A program made the translations under genes and the position numbers. A model generated the notes under the pieces. The model ran no database searches. It saw nothing but the letters and a program-made list of their open reading frames with translations, and was not told where the DNA came from. From Aradus depressus (taxonomy: Eukaryota > Arthropoda > Insecta > Hemiptera > Aradidae), in contig OY759218.1 of assembly GCA_963662175.1 (NCBI GenBank), forward strand, positions 51,839,427 to 51,903,426: a stretch of DNA of 64,000 nucleotides, in the 5' to 3' direction. Positions 34,216 to 46,534 of the stretch are shown here, piece after piece. The stretch's first letter is position 1, and each line of letters starts with the position of its first letter.

Positions 34216-34728
34216 AAACAACATTATTCTCATCAAAATCGTCAAAATGAACCCGTTTCCAGCATCAAATTTGATATTTTCATATAAATTACTGTTACTG
34301 ATAGAGGTTTCCAAAAACAAATCACACTTTCTCATTTCGAGCCCTCGATGCAGTAGAGCCGATGTGAGAGCTAGAAAGTCGAGTAACACAGCTAGTGAAT
34401 TCTAAAAAAATATGGAGGCGAACTGATCAGCAACGCCTGCTGAAAATATTTGCGACAAATGGGAGTGAGTGTAGATAATTCCTATTAATGACCATGGTCG
34501 CGTCCCTTGTGTTCAAACCGATGATCCTACCGTGTGTTGGGCCCGAAAAATTATTGAAAATTAGTTTTCATTTGTTTTAAAACATTTTATTCAAGTTTTC
34601 GTCTATTTTTGTTTTCTCTCTTTAAACGAGTTTTATTGTGCATATTTACAATCTGTGAAATCATGAGTACTTTTTTTTTTTCTTAGCACCTAAAACTTAA
34701 TGTCAGAATACATTTCCGCGATCTGTGT
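34216..34728. other. Gene-free DNA, nothing seen
   Basis: No exon or repeat end recognised. Confidence 0.5.
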
Positions 34729-35024
34729 AAAATAAAACAAAGAATTTGTTTAACTTTTATATTGTCTAATTCCACAAAAATATATACATAAAGTCTATCG
34801 GTTTCAGTTTACGCCATCATCAGCATAAAATTCAAGTGACATTTAAGTTTGCTAGTTTGTCATATTCATACTTTTTCAGGTTACCTGAGATTACCTAAGA
34901 CTCTGACAACCTGACCTATGGGGGAAGTCCCTGGGGATAGCATAATCCGAAACCAATACACTCTGTGTATATATTTTTGTGGAATTAGGCAATATAAATT
35001 TAAACAAGTTCTTTGCTTTTATTT
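34729..35024. mobile_element. MITE, about 296 bp
   Basis: AATAAAACAAAGAATTTGTTTAA at the left mirrors TTAAACAAGTTCTTTGCTTTTATT at the right; both continue into TTGTCTAATTCCACAAAAAT and its complement. Non-coding. Confidence 0.8.
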
Positions 35025-36543
35025 AACCTAAAACTTAAGTAGGTACTTAAATATATAAACTCAGTTATAAAGAAAAAATAAATTAAATTAAAGAATTTTT
35101 TTTTTTTTCTGTAATTAAATTTATTTATTTAAGCATTAAAAAGTTTGCCCAAAGTCTCATATAAAGTTTTAAAGGCGCCAGTATAACTAAGAAACGGCCA
35201 AAATTGTCTACTTGACTTTTCATCGGCTCAAATGTTAAAAGATAAACATAATTTAAGCATTTTCAGTACTATAAACATAAACTTATAATGTTTTAAAATG
35301 GCATTCATTTAATTGTTTAAAAATAAGGTGTGAATTGATGTTTCTTAATTAATTGGTGTATATCGGGTATATTGGTGTGGAGGGAGAAAGGGAGGTGCAT
35401 CAGATGAACTATACCTCTATTAAATACATAATTAAGTGTTAATTACCTACGTTTTGACATTTTTGACCACAAGAGCCTAAATATGACGAGGTTTAGTTCA
35501 AAAACTATATCTAACAGACAACACTGGTGGTACTACACTATTTCTCAACCTTTAATATATTTTTTTAAACTTTTTTTTTGCTTTTTCCAATAAATAACCT
35601 CTTCTTCCGTTAATCTGATATTGAAATGTCAGATTCACTCTCGACTGTCTGAGGCATTTCAAGATTTCTAGTGTAGGTAGGCTGAGCCATCGTATATTTT
35701 TGGCCACGTAGAGAAAATATTTATCTGCGTTTAGTTTAGACTAACTCTGATCAGTACACTAGATAGTCGGTTCTCTTCTTAGTGTATCTCGCTATCTCCC
35801 TCCACACACATCTATTCCTAAAATCACTTTTGGTCACAAGATTAAGTATAATATTTGAATCACTGCCATCTCCTTTTCATAAGAATTGCGAAAACATTAT
35901 CGATCATCCAATCGGAATCATGAATCGGAAATGGTAGTGCAACTATCTCACTGTTTAGACTCGATGTGATATTGTTTTCAGTATTAGAATATTTTATTTT
36001 GTGTGAAATGTTTGCTTTTCTACTACTAATAAATGTATTTATGATTGTTATATGTATAAACCTTCAAGACTGTTTATTTATTGTATATATACATATTTAT
36101 ATATTGGTTTTATTATGTATAACATAGATAGGTCTACTACTATTTTTCTTACCAATAACACTATTTTACAAAATATTGGGTGCTGTCTCCCTTTTGAATA
36201 ACTCTTCTTGCCTTTTTTTGACCTGTTGAATCCGAAACAGACATCTCTTATCACGTGAGAATTTTGCAGAAAATTGGGTAACAAAAGAAAAGATAACATT
36301 TAAAAAAATTAATATCTCAACCGAATTTTCTATTCTGAATATCTTCATATGGACTATTATTTACTAATTAAAAACTACTGTATTAAATCCTGTTTACCTA
36401 GATTATGATTTTTTAATAATATGCATTCATCTATTCTTCGATTTTTCAAAATTACTTAAGAATGGGCCTTTTAGAAATTTTGATAACACATCTACATTTT
36501 TGTCTAATTAAACTTTGATCCAAATTATAGCAAAATCCCTACA
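35025..36543. other. Gene-free AT-rich DNA
   Basis: No exon, splice-site pair with coding character, or repeat ends recognised. I looked here for the cyclase heme domain and did not find it. Confidence 0.5.
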
Positions 36544-37452
36544 TCTATATAATAAAAATGACTGGCTAATTTTGCTAAGCGCAAAACTCGAGAACGGCTG
36601 GACCAATTCGGCTAATTTTTTTTTTTTTAATATTCGTTGAAGTCCGAGGAAGGTTCTTATGAAGAGAGTTCCTAGCGGTCAACTGGAGGGGGGGGGGCCT
36701 AAGCACAAAAATTGCTCTAGCGCATTAACGGATGGACGGATTATCATGAAATTTCATATGTAGTATTCCTAGAGAGCAAAAAAAATAAAAATAGGGTGTG
36801 TGACGTCACAAAATCGTGAACGTGAGGGGAGTTGTGGGGGTAGGCCTAAATATAAAGATAGTGATCGGTCATTAACAGATGATCGAATTGTCATGGAATT
36901 TCACATGTAGTATTTTTAAAGGCTAAATAGAAAAATACACTATGTGACATCTCAAAAATTTTAATGGGAGATGGGGTTGCAATGGGGGCTAAGCATAAAA
37001 ATTGTTTAAGCGCAAAATTGTGAACGGAAGAGGGGTTGTGGGAATAGGCCTAAATACGAAGATAGTGATCGGTCATTAACTGATGGTGGGATTGTCATGG
37101 AATTTCACAGGTAGTATTTTTAAAGACGAAATAGAAAAATACACTATGTGACATCTCGAGCTGTGGTCACAAGCGTTCTTAAGTACGCACTGGCTAGGAC
37201 GTCCAGTGATGCTAAGTATTCACTAGCTGTGGTTTCTGCCGTTGAATGACGCGTACTAGCTACGGTGCCCAGGGGTCCTAAAAACTTACTAGCTGGGATG
37301 TCTGCCGTTGAAGGACTATAAGCCTTAGTCTGTATGAATAATTGAAAATTATAACATCATGAATGTAGTGTTGAAGAATAGAATAGGATTCGAACGAGAG
37401 ATATTAGGAGAAAAGTCAAAGTTCCCCGGGCAACGCCGGGTATTACTGCTAG
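36544..37452 (+). mobile_element. Helitron-like element, plus strand, non-autonomous
   Basis: Starts TCTATATAATAAAAATG after an A (36543). It ends with a 3' hairpin CCCGG-GCAACG-CCGGG (37425-37440), eight bases, then CTAG (37449-37452) followed by T, which is the classical Helitron signature including A/T insertion. The interior holds three or four imperfect direct repeats with CCTAA(G/A)CA, ATTAACGGATGGACGGATT-like and TTTCATATGTAGTATT words. No Rep/helicase. Confidence 0.85.
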
Positions 37453-37475
37453 TGATGAAATAAAATTGATTTCAG

Positions 37476-37615
37476 TTTTGGATTCAGGAGATCAAAATTT
37501 ATGGAAACAAGACACTACACAAAAGTTTGTAAAACAGTCAAATGAATTGTCAGATAGTGAAATCTTGTATACTGTTGTCAAAATGAAGAGTCGGATGAAT
37601 GCGGAACTGGTTTAG
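37476..37615 (+). CDS. Orphan terminal coding exon, gene not recognised
   Basis: Acceptor GATTTCAG at 37475, then an open stretch of 45 codons with balanced, non-repetitive composition (LDSGDQNLWKQDTTQKF ... NELSDSEILYTVV ... KMKSRMNAELV) to TAG 37613-37615; ATTAAA follows at 37621-37626. The entry phase needs one base from an upstream exon, which I could not find. It looks like the 3' end of a plus-strand gene lying between Trmt9b and the cyclase. The family is unknown; chance is possible. Confidence 0.4.
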
Positions 37616-40600
37616 GTGTTATTAAAGCTCTGTAAATAATATCGGTGTTTTCTTCTTTCTTTCTTCGATAATATGAGCCAAACTGAAGAAAACATTTAAA
37701 AATAGAAAAAGCTAAGAACGTTTGTCCCAATATTCCAAGTTAATAGATATTCACAATATATATATATATATATATATATAGTACTGTGCAGGTTAGAGGT
37801 AGTTGGAGAACCCGATAGGGTTTGTGGCCGGAGTACGGTCTCTTCCATAAGAAGAGCAGGCTACTTCCACTGGCGTGCGATAGGAGTTGGGAGAGGTTTA
37901 GAAACAGAAGGTACCACCTAGCCCAGACACAAAACTCCATAACCTGCGTGGGGATTTTCTCTTTAAGATACTGTACATCACATAAATATTGCATGATGCC
38001 TTTGCAAATATTGCATATGCAGGGTGTCAGCTACATCTTATCACGCGTAAAAATAAAATCTGTCAGAAATGTTTTTAAATATTGTTCACTTTGAAATTGC
38101 CTTTCAAATAGGCTTCGTTCTGAATCGAAATAGTAAGCTAAAAAAGGTTGTTGAGGCATTATAATGAACCGGACACGTTTCGTCCTCAAGATAATGATGA
38201 AAATGTGAAAATCCCTGGGGTAACTTAAGCTTTAGATTTTTTACAAAACGTTTGTGGGGAATAGGAGGTGTAACGTCCAAAGATAGGAGTTTTGAAGACT
38301 TTGTTTCTTAAGTAAACCATCCCTTAAAATTAAATTTCTTGAAATGCTTAAAGACCGTTTTTTAGAGGATGACCAAAAATTCACAGATACTAAATTTCAT
38401 TCAAATCGGACAACATTTTCTACAAAAAAAAAATGTATATGTTGGACCGTGTATGTTATTGGAGGATTATAACTTTTATACCAAGGTTCCAATGCTAACT
38501 CAGTGAATATATTACCTTGGGGTAGCTTAAGCCTCTTTCATTTTTTTAACGTTTGGGCGGAGTCAGTGCTATTAAAAAATATCTTCCTCTTCAGTAACAG
38601 GTTATAAGTTATAGAAAAATGTTTTCATTGATGTTTGTCCTCCTCCAGACCCTACTTACATTATGAGCTTCATGCTTTTTTTGCACATACAATTTTTAAC
38701 GGAGCTAATGTAAAAAGCAATTTCAAAATAAACAATATATAAAAATGACAACTCCTCTAACTGATTTTAAAGCAATACACGAGATGCGGTACAGCTGACT
38801 CACCCTACGTCTTCACTTTTTGAGAGTATATATTTTCAGTTTCATCAATTCATTTTCTTTGCAAATTTTTCGTATTCTTGTTAAGAATAAGCTTTCAGTG
38901 AAATTACCCGTATCGGGTGATTATAACGGGTATTCAACAGACTTATCGTTTTAAATTTGTAACTGAAGAAAAAATAAATAAATAACATATCTGTGCCTAT
39001 AATATATTCTTAGTGAAAAGCTGTACAAAGCTAATGTAAATATATAAAAAATAAGTTTTACAAGTAATGATGTATTAAATAATTAATAAAATTAAAATAT
39101 GCCTCGATATAACATTAAAAATATAATTAAATTGTGAAGGGTTATTTGAAATCCACGACCCTAAAGGTTTTTTTCTAGCATGACAGCGACCAGATAAATT
39201 GCGTTCATTTAGGTAGAATTTAGCTATTTCTTGTTATTGCATAAAAATAGATAGACTTATTTTCTTACTTCTTTCAGATAAATAATAATATTTACTGTCT
39301 ATAATCATGCGATGTACACATTCGAATTTACTATTATGTTTAAATTTTTATATTTATTACTATACGTAAAAAAAAAAGGTATAATAAGATACTTACTTTT
39401 TATTCTCTATATTTGCCAAAAAAAAAATCTGAAGGATTTGGTTGTTTTTTTTATAAATGTATGTAAAAAATCATGGTTTTGGGCGATTTCCAAAATTTAT
39501 CGGTGAATCCACTTGTTAAGCGAAGTAATTAAACATTTTAAAATAACACATGATAAACATAATTGAATAATATTTCGCGAGGATATTCCAATAAATATAC
39601 AAACAACTGGTCAATATTTTTCACTGTATTAGTCGAATTGTACACAATTACAGCACTGTCTAGTACAATAAACAGAATTCTCAAGGAAACAAGCAGAAAC
39701 AATAATAATTGAAGTTAATGACAACAAATAACATAATGTTTCAGAGACTTCAGATGAACAATAAAAGTGGAACAAAAACAACACTACAGATTAGAATAAC
39801 AAAGCGAAGTCATACATTTATTTAGAGAAATTCAGTTTATTACAACTAGACTAGCCCAGAGGTTCCCAAACTTTTTATTTGGCGTACCCCCTAATATTTG
39901 TATATACCATACCGTACACAAGCACTCACACACAGCTCAATCTACAACCTCAGTTGGATATGCATACAAACATATATCCTTGATTGGTGTTTCTTATTTG
40001 TTAATATGAAAACTTATACCCTAAGGATGTCTCCCTTAATAAAAATAGACAGCAAAGCTTATGAAGAGGTATGCTTAGGTACATATTATATTCATACAAC
40101 AATTTAATTAACAATCACAAAATATAATCGGTAACCTTGGTCTAATAACGTTCAAACATGAAAATTAACATTAATCCCAGCCAAACAAAATTAAATAGGA
40201 CTAATGAAAATACATTAAAAGCCTCAAATTAATCAACGAACTGAATAAGCCTTACGAAGAAATTCCACATAAAAGGGTATCATTTCTTGATTAATATGTG
40301 AACAGTTTGATGTAGAGATTTACCAAATTATCCATAACTTCCCGCGTACCTCAGTTCGGAAACTCCTGCAATAGACAATACTGCAAACCTACAAAACAAT
40401 AGTCGTGTAAAGTTTGACCAACCCAGTGAAAATACTGAGTTTGTTTTGTGTGACAACATGAATTTTCTTTCACAAATTAGATGTGGAATCAATATGATAT
40501 CATTTCAAGCCAAAACGGTCACTCATCCGACTTCAAAATTTTGATTTTCATATAATTTTGATTTGTTGTACTACTGACGGAGTATTCAAAAATATCGAAG

Positions 40601-41128
40601 GGGTTTCCTACATTTCGCTAATTTCCAGTTTTATGTTTTTTTGAAATTTTGAAACATTTCTTCCTCTGCGGAAATCAAAATTATTAGACGTAGACATAGA
40701 TTTATGTTTTGTAGACCACACTGTTTGAAAAAATATGGTCAAAAATGTTCAAACCAAAGAAAATAATTCCAATGTTAGGAGATTCTATAAGGATAATAGC
40801 GGAACTCGCCCATTTCGCTTTACTTTTTTTGAAAAATTACATGAAACAAAAAAGCGAGTAATTAGCACTCTTACATAGTTTGAAATTAATAATAATGTTT
40901 ATTATAAATCGCCAGAACAAAGACAATAAAAATAAGGTAATTTAACACTATTGTTCATTACCTTCAAGTTTTCCAATATTATGATATATTGTTTCTTTAA
41001 GTAATTATTATAGTAAAATAATTATTTAAAAAAAATGATGTCGGAAAAATAGAAAAATAAAATAAAGTGGAGTCTAAAAATGTCTAATTAGTCCATGTAT
41101 AATTATATCTAACAAATAAGGTTGTAAA
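37616..41128. other. Gene-free DNA
   Basis: Contains (TA)n at about 37757-37781, and at 39852-39895 a short TTCCCAAACTTTTTATTTGG repeat motif. No exon is convincing. I searched the plus strand for the cyclase N-terminal heme domain without success. Confidence 0.5.
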
Positions 41129-41468
41129 GAGAAACTATGTCTAAATATGATTAAATGCTTCGAAATTTGTCGAATAAGGCTATAATAAAACCGAGTCTAA
41201 TTTTGACTGAATACGTTTACATATTATGTAGCATTATTAGGCACATTTAGTCAAGCTTAGACCCAGTTCTTAACACTCTTGTATCTGCACATGACTTAAA
41301 TTGTTTAATTAGGCTATAAATTGACACCAATTATGTCAAATCTTGTCTAAATACATGTTGAGCAGACTAATTATATCTAGACATGACTAAGATTTTCTAA
41401 TAAGGCTATATATATAGTGATAAGGTATATCGAAAAGTGACTAAAAGATTAGACATAGTTTCTCTTAG
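41129..41468. mobile_element. Probable MITE (inverted repeat)
   Basis: AGAGAAACTATGTCTAA near 41129 and TTAGACATAGTTTCTCTT near 41451 are inverted copies, with several TCTAATAAGGCTATA-type words between them. Outer boundaries are uncertain. Confidence 0.6.
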
Positions 41469-41576
41469 CCATATTTTGTCTAATATCTAGGTCAATACCT
41501 ATCTCTTAGCTACATTAGACACGTAATAAAGCAAATAAAAAAAAAAAAAAAAACAAGATCGAGAATACCATATTTC

Positions 41577-41612
41577 AGATACCGATCCAGAATCACCATC
41601 AGACAATAAAAA
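41577..41612 (+). other. Possible 36-nt microexon (weak)
   Basis: ATATTTCAG is followed by a short acidic/Ser-Pro frame (TDPESPSDNKK) and then GGTGCG. It could be a linker exon of the cyclase gene downstream, but nothing proves it. Confidence 0.15.
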
Positions 41613-41900
41613 AGGTGCGATTTTAATTTAATTTTAGTTTTCGGTCTTCATTTTATGATCACAAAACTGAACAACAATATATTTTAATATTTGAAAAATT
41701 GATGTTGACGGAGCTATAGTATACAATTACCATAAATAATAGAATATTTCATATTAGAATAAAATGTACTTAATATTAGCATAGGGAGTGAGTAATCCAT
41801 TGACTTATCTTATTGAGAGCACAAATGAAATTAATTATAAGTATACATTTATTAAGCATTACGTATATGGGGGTCATTCCATGTGTAATCAATGAACATG

Positions 41901-42455
41901 GTTGCCACTAGGTCTCCAATTTTTTGAATCATGTTTTGTTTCAATCACAGAATAATAACTATCATTTTTTTGGGTTGAATTTAGCATTTTGCATTCTTCA
42001 AAAAAATTGTAGAAATATGCCGTTTGCACTCTACATGTTAGGCCATAGGTATCCAAAAGGTAAGGAAATCTCATTAAAGCTGACTTAATGTGCTTAAAAA
42101 CGCACCAGAGCAGAGACAAGGCTTAACAAGAGAGTTGGGAAGTAGGAGGAAGGGAAAATGGTGGGGAGTGCCGATGTGGCTCCACTCAATACAATTCTCC
42201 CGCATCGAGGTTAAAATTAAAATTAGAATACGTATATAATAAACAAAGGTCAAGAACCGATTGCCGGGCGATTTAAATTTGAAATTATATTTCAAATCTA
42301 CTTACTGAGATTTTTTCAGTGGTATTTAACACACTACTACGTGGCGAGAATGTTTTCATTCCTCCTCGATTTGAAGATGGATTTGAAAAATAAAATATAA
42401 GAAAAGTCAAAAAGCACATAAAATTTGATAAAAGAATTGGAGACCTAGTGGCAAC
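41901..42455. mobile_element. Inverted-repeat DNA element, 555 bp
   Basis: Terminal inverted repeats GTTGCCACTAGGTCTCCAAT (41901-41920) and ATTGGAGACCTAGTGGCAAC (42436-42455) are perfect over 20 bp. Short splice-like frames inside do not resemble a known transposase. Confidence 0.85.
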
Positions 42456-43436
42456 AAGTATGTACATTGATTATACAAAAAATTACGAATAGACTGATTC
42501 ATACAGTGAGAATATATTTACCACAAAAGTATTCTATAAATAATAATGCATGAAGAGTTGAATTGTTGTAAATGTGCACATCGCATAAGTACAGTTGGTT
42601 CACTTTGAGTTGTCACTGTGCATCGCCCTACTCCCCGCTGTCTGATGACCTCACCTGCCAATTCAAAATGAACCAACGACGAGTCACATTCCATATGAAC
42701 TCGCGGATTCATCCTACATGATCCTTTACGATTTCAAATAATTATTTTTTTTTTCTCATTTTCATTCGACCAACCGAATGATATAGATTTGCCAAATGTT
42801 GGACCTCTAAATATTTTGTTGAATTCTGTAGAATGTTTTGAGGTTTTCGCCATTGACACAATTCATTCCTTGAATTGTTCACCTATTTTATTAATATAAC
42901 ATCATTCATAACAATACATGCTTTTTTAAAAACTCCCCAGGAATCCGAGAGTTAAGTAATACATTAAAGATTAAACCTGAACTTACAAGCGAAAGTAAAT
43001 AATACAAAAATAAATTCTAAACGCCAAAATACTTCTTGTAGAACACCTTTTCCTCTCACAATATCGTTCTGTGTATTTGAGATTTAGAGAACTGTGGTGA
43101 AGAAATATGATTTTAAAACGAGAAAAACGTGTTCAACAAGAATTATTTTGGCTTTTAGATTTTTTTTTCAATTTACCATTTACTGATATTTATTATTTTG
43201 AAAAATCAGATTTGGTCGCCATTTTGAGGCCTTTAAGACGGAAAATATCTATTATATACCAATATTTTCGGATTTCGAGGGAAGTTCTACATACAAACCA
43301 TGTATATTTAGTATAATTAGTGTATATTGTATTAGTAGAATAATCTGTAACAATTGAGAAATTATCATTCGGTTAGACGAATTAAAATAGAAACAACTCG
43401 AAAGTTCGTATGTATTGACCCGTATATATTTATATA
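42456..43436. other. Gene-free DNA
   Basis: Nothing convincing. A minus-strand ATG frame with a GTGAGG donor (42712-42655) was considered and rejected. Confidence 0.5.
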
Positions 43437-43800
43437 TGAGGAGTTTGGAGCCAGAGCGGACCAACTGGTTTAAACTGAACAGGAAGAAAACATTTTGTTT
43501 ATCTCCATAAATGGGCCCCAAATATTTATTTATATTTGAAATTTTAGAATAGTATTGGATGAGTGATCCCTTTTTGTGATCTATAAAGTTTTTGAAGGCC
43601 GTATGATCCATTGTGACTTTGAAAATATATGCACAAAATATTTGTGACTAAACTTAAAGTGCTGCTATCTATCACTGAAGTGAAGAAACTAAGTGATCCA
43701 CACTGGTTTTTAAAAAAGGGAACCTATGCCAACATCAGGATGGTAATAACACATTTTCCGAAAAATTGTGGGTTGGTCCGCTCTGGCTCCAAACTCCTCA
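43437..43800. mobile_element. MITE, 364 bp, with 31-bp perfect inverted ends
   Basis: TGAGGAGTTTGGAGCCAGAG at the left and CTCTGGCTCCAAACTCCTCA at the right; the match extends through CGGACCAAC. Both outer flanks are TATATA, consistent with TA target duplication. No open frame of interest. Confidence 0.9.
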
Positions 43801-44623
43801 TATATATGTGCATGTGATCGACGTTCAAATCGGAAGTAGTCTGTGGGACGAGTTCATGAGTTCATATACATTAGAATAACCCCCTGTATTATTGTTTAGT
43901 TAAGTGGGGTGGGATTAGATCTCATCCAATAAATACATTCGTTAGATGTATCGCCATCTAAAAGAACAGACCTCACTTTTATTAAATCAAGTAGTAAAAT
44001 AGTCAGTGTTAAAATTAATCTACATATGTGTGGCTCTTTTCTTAATTGTCTCCTTCCTACAATAAATGTTAGATTATACTTCTGTTTTACTAAAGACGTT
44101 AATCTAATTTTTCATATCTTGTATTATTTTAAATATGTAAAGGCTTATCTTTATAACTTCTGATTGTGTGAACTGACTGTTATCTGTAAATTATAAGGAA
44201 TTTTACCAAAATTATCTTATTATGTACGTTAACACTTGTATATGGCTAGCTGTTATATACAGGGTAATGCAGTTAAGATGGATCCCCCCCTCCAAAAGTA
44301 TAAGGCAAAATTTATATAAATAAAAACAAAAGTTTTCAGCTGAGGTGAAAATAGTTTTATGGCACCATTAAGTGACACATCATTTCAAAGACATCTTAAA
44401 ATTATTACAAAAATATTGTTTGAGGATGAATTTTCGAACAATAGGATCGTTCTCTTCAATATTCTCTATACTTAATGAATCCTTTTGAAAATTTGAGATT
44501 TCGTTTCTTATAGTAAATCAAATATTCTTTCAAGTAATTGCCGTCAGTTCGGTCTTATTTTCAAAATAAGTTGATTTTTGAGGCCTTAAATGTAAAAATT
44601 CATATCCGCGATTTTTTGAAATA

Positions 44624-45099
44624 CAGTAAACTCCCGATTATCCGCGGGATTGACTGGCGTGGATACCGCGGATAATCACATTTCGCGGATAAGCCGCAAA
44701 ATTGCCGATAATGGTTAAACAAAAGCCGAAGGCACTAAAAAAACAACACACAGGCGATTTACTCGCACGCTAAGTATGCAAACATCTGCAGTGCCGCTAG
44801 TCGCGTCCAAAACTGCTCAAGCACACACTACGTATATACCGATATATGTACTGCACAGTAATACTGAACTACATAAACGTTTTGTACTGTACCTACATTA
44901 TTAAGTGTACTGTACTGTATGTATATTTGTGATTTACAATTTTTATTACGTTTAAGTATGTATTTAGTAGCTTTATTTCAATTTTTGTGAAATAATTTTC
45001 GGTTTCAAAACCTTCCTTTTTTATAAAAATGACTCCTACAGGCACCGCGGATAATCCGCAAAGCGGATAAACCGCCCGCGGATAATCGAGAGTTTACTG
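44624..45099. mobile_element. pogo/Tigger-type MITE, 476 bp
   Basis: Starts CAGTAAACTC and ends GAGTTTACTG, flanked by TA on both sides (44622-44623, 45100-45101). CAGT ends with TA duplication are the pogo/Tc1-mariner signature. Long GC-rich inverted arms (CCGCGGATAATC) flank an AT-rich core. Confidence 0.9.
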
Positions 45100-45301
45100 T
45101 AGCTCAAATTAAAGATTATTTTGTGTATTTAATCCTCCAAACGGAATTGAGATTACGTGATTTTTCGTGGAGGAGCTACAGTGATTTTATGAAGAAAAAA
45201 AGTGTTATTTGTTCCTACAGAACTGCCAAAAAAGGAGTTTAAAGTATTTTGTTTTGTCAAATTATTATAATTTCAATTAATAATATTAAATTTTTTTTTT
45301 T

Positions 45302-45549
45302 AACTGTCCTAAGAGGGGAGTTTAGTGTTACTGGCCTGAGAAGGGACTTTAGTGGTTGTGGTTAGTGTTATTGTGCGGAAAGAGAGCATTAATGGTTGTG
45401 TGGTTCGTGTTACTGGCCTGAAAAGGGACTTTAGTGGTTGTATAGTTAGTGCTATTGTCCTGAGAGGGCTTTAGTGATTGTGTCATTAATGTAACTGTCC
45501 TGTGAGGGGGCTTAAATGGTTATTGTGTGGTTAGTGTTTCTGCCCTGAT
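45302..45549 (+). repeat. Minisatellite, about 50-60 bp unit
   Basis: Four to five diverged copies of a unit containing TTACTGGCCTGA, AAGGGACTTTAGTGGTTGT and GGTTAGTG. Confidence 0.85.
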
Positions 45550-46534
45550 GGCGAGTTGAGTTCAATGGGGAGTTCATTGGCGTTGGATTCACCGATGACT
45601 TTTTGTTTTATTTTTTTTATTTTCCACTATTATATCAAACATTATTATAATTTTTTTAAATTATTACTAGCCAAAATAAAAATCTTGTTTTTACTTCATC
45701 TAATAAATTTATTTTTAAATATCCTTCAAATTCAATCTCATCTTATTTTCATTTTTCTTAGTTTTTTATTAACCATACAAACACTTTTCAAAAAATTCAA
45801 TTAATTCAGAATGTATACAACTAAAATCGGTGCCACTAAAGTTTGAGTGGATAAAGTTGAATGCAGCTAAGTCTTAATCCCCTGAGCTGAAAATTATTGT
45901 AAAACAAAATGATCCTAAGATGACCAAAAATAAATATAATTTGTCCTATCAATAAATCTTGACCAGTTCAAAAAAGGTGACCCTTTGTGACTGTAACGCC
46001 CTGTATAGATTATTTATATAGTTAGTTATTTTGTAAGATTCAAGGATTAACTATTTTGTAAATTTCTAGAATAAAGTATTTTGTAAATTTCAACGTTTCT
46101 TTAATTTTTCATGTATGTAAATAAATGGTTTTATGAATAGTCGTGGTTTTTATTTGTTAATTTTAATTTTTTTCCAGCTGCTTGTTTCTGCCCCACTCCG
46201 CGGAATGCGAAAATGATGGAGTAATTAGGTATTGCAATTTTAAATGACAACTAAATCTGATTTTACAAAGCAATGAACATCAAAAAAAAAAGTATATTTT
46301 TAAACAATTTCTTTCGCCAAAATACTTTTACTAGAATACCCTTTCCACATTAGTTTCTTTCTGTATACTCGAGGTTTAGAGAAATGGGGTGAAGAAGTTT
46401 GTTTTTGAAATAGCTAAATTTCAAATTTCCAGAATGAAACGAAGTGTGTGAAAAGGTTCTTCTTCAAGAAGTATTTTATACAATTTATCAAATAATTTAC
46501 TATTTTTTTATATTACTTTCTGAAGTCAGGTTAA

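Larger units (their letters stand above)
44256..46007. mobile_element. Composite element with TATACAGGG ends
   Basis: TATACAGGG at 44256-44264 and CCCTGTATA at 45999-46007 are inverted ends; the inner words GTAATGCAGTTAAGATGG and GACTGTAACG are partly related. It contains a nested pogo-type MITE (44624-45099) and a minisatellite (45302-45549). Confidence 0.6.

Noticed and set aside
42655..42712. Minus-strand initiator-like exon (ATG, then GTGAGG donor)
   Set aside because: No downstream exon with matching phase and similarity; the nearest candidate lies inside the transposon at 41901-42455.
46176..46231. Possible microexon after TTTTTCCAG with a short open frame
   Set aside because: Weak donor, no similarity to the cyclase heme domain, lies between two transposons.
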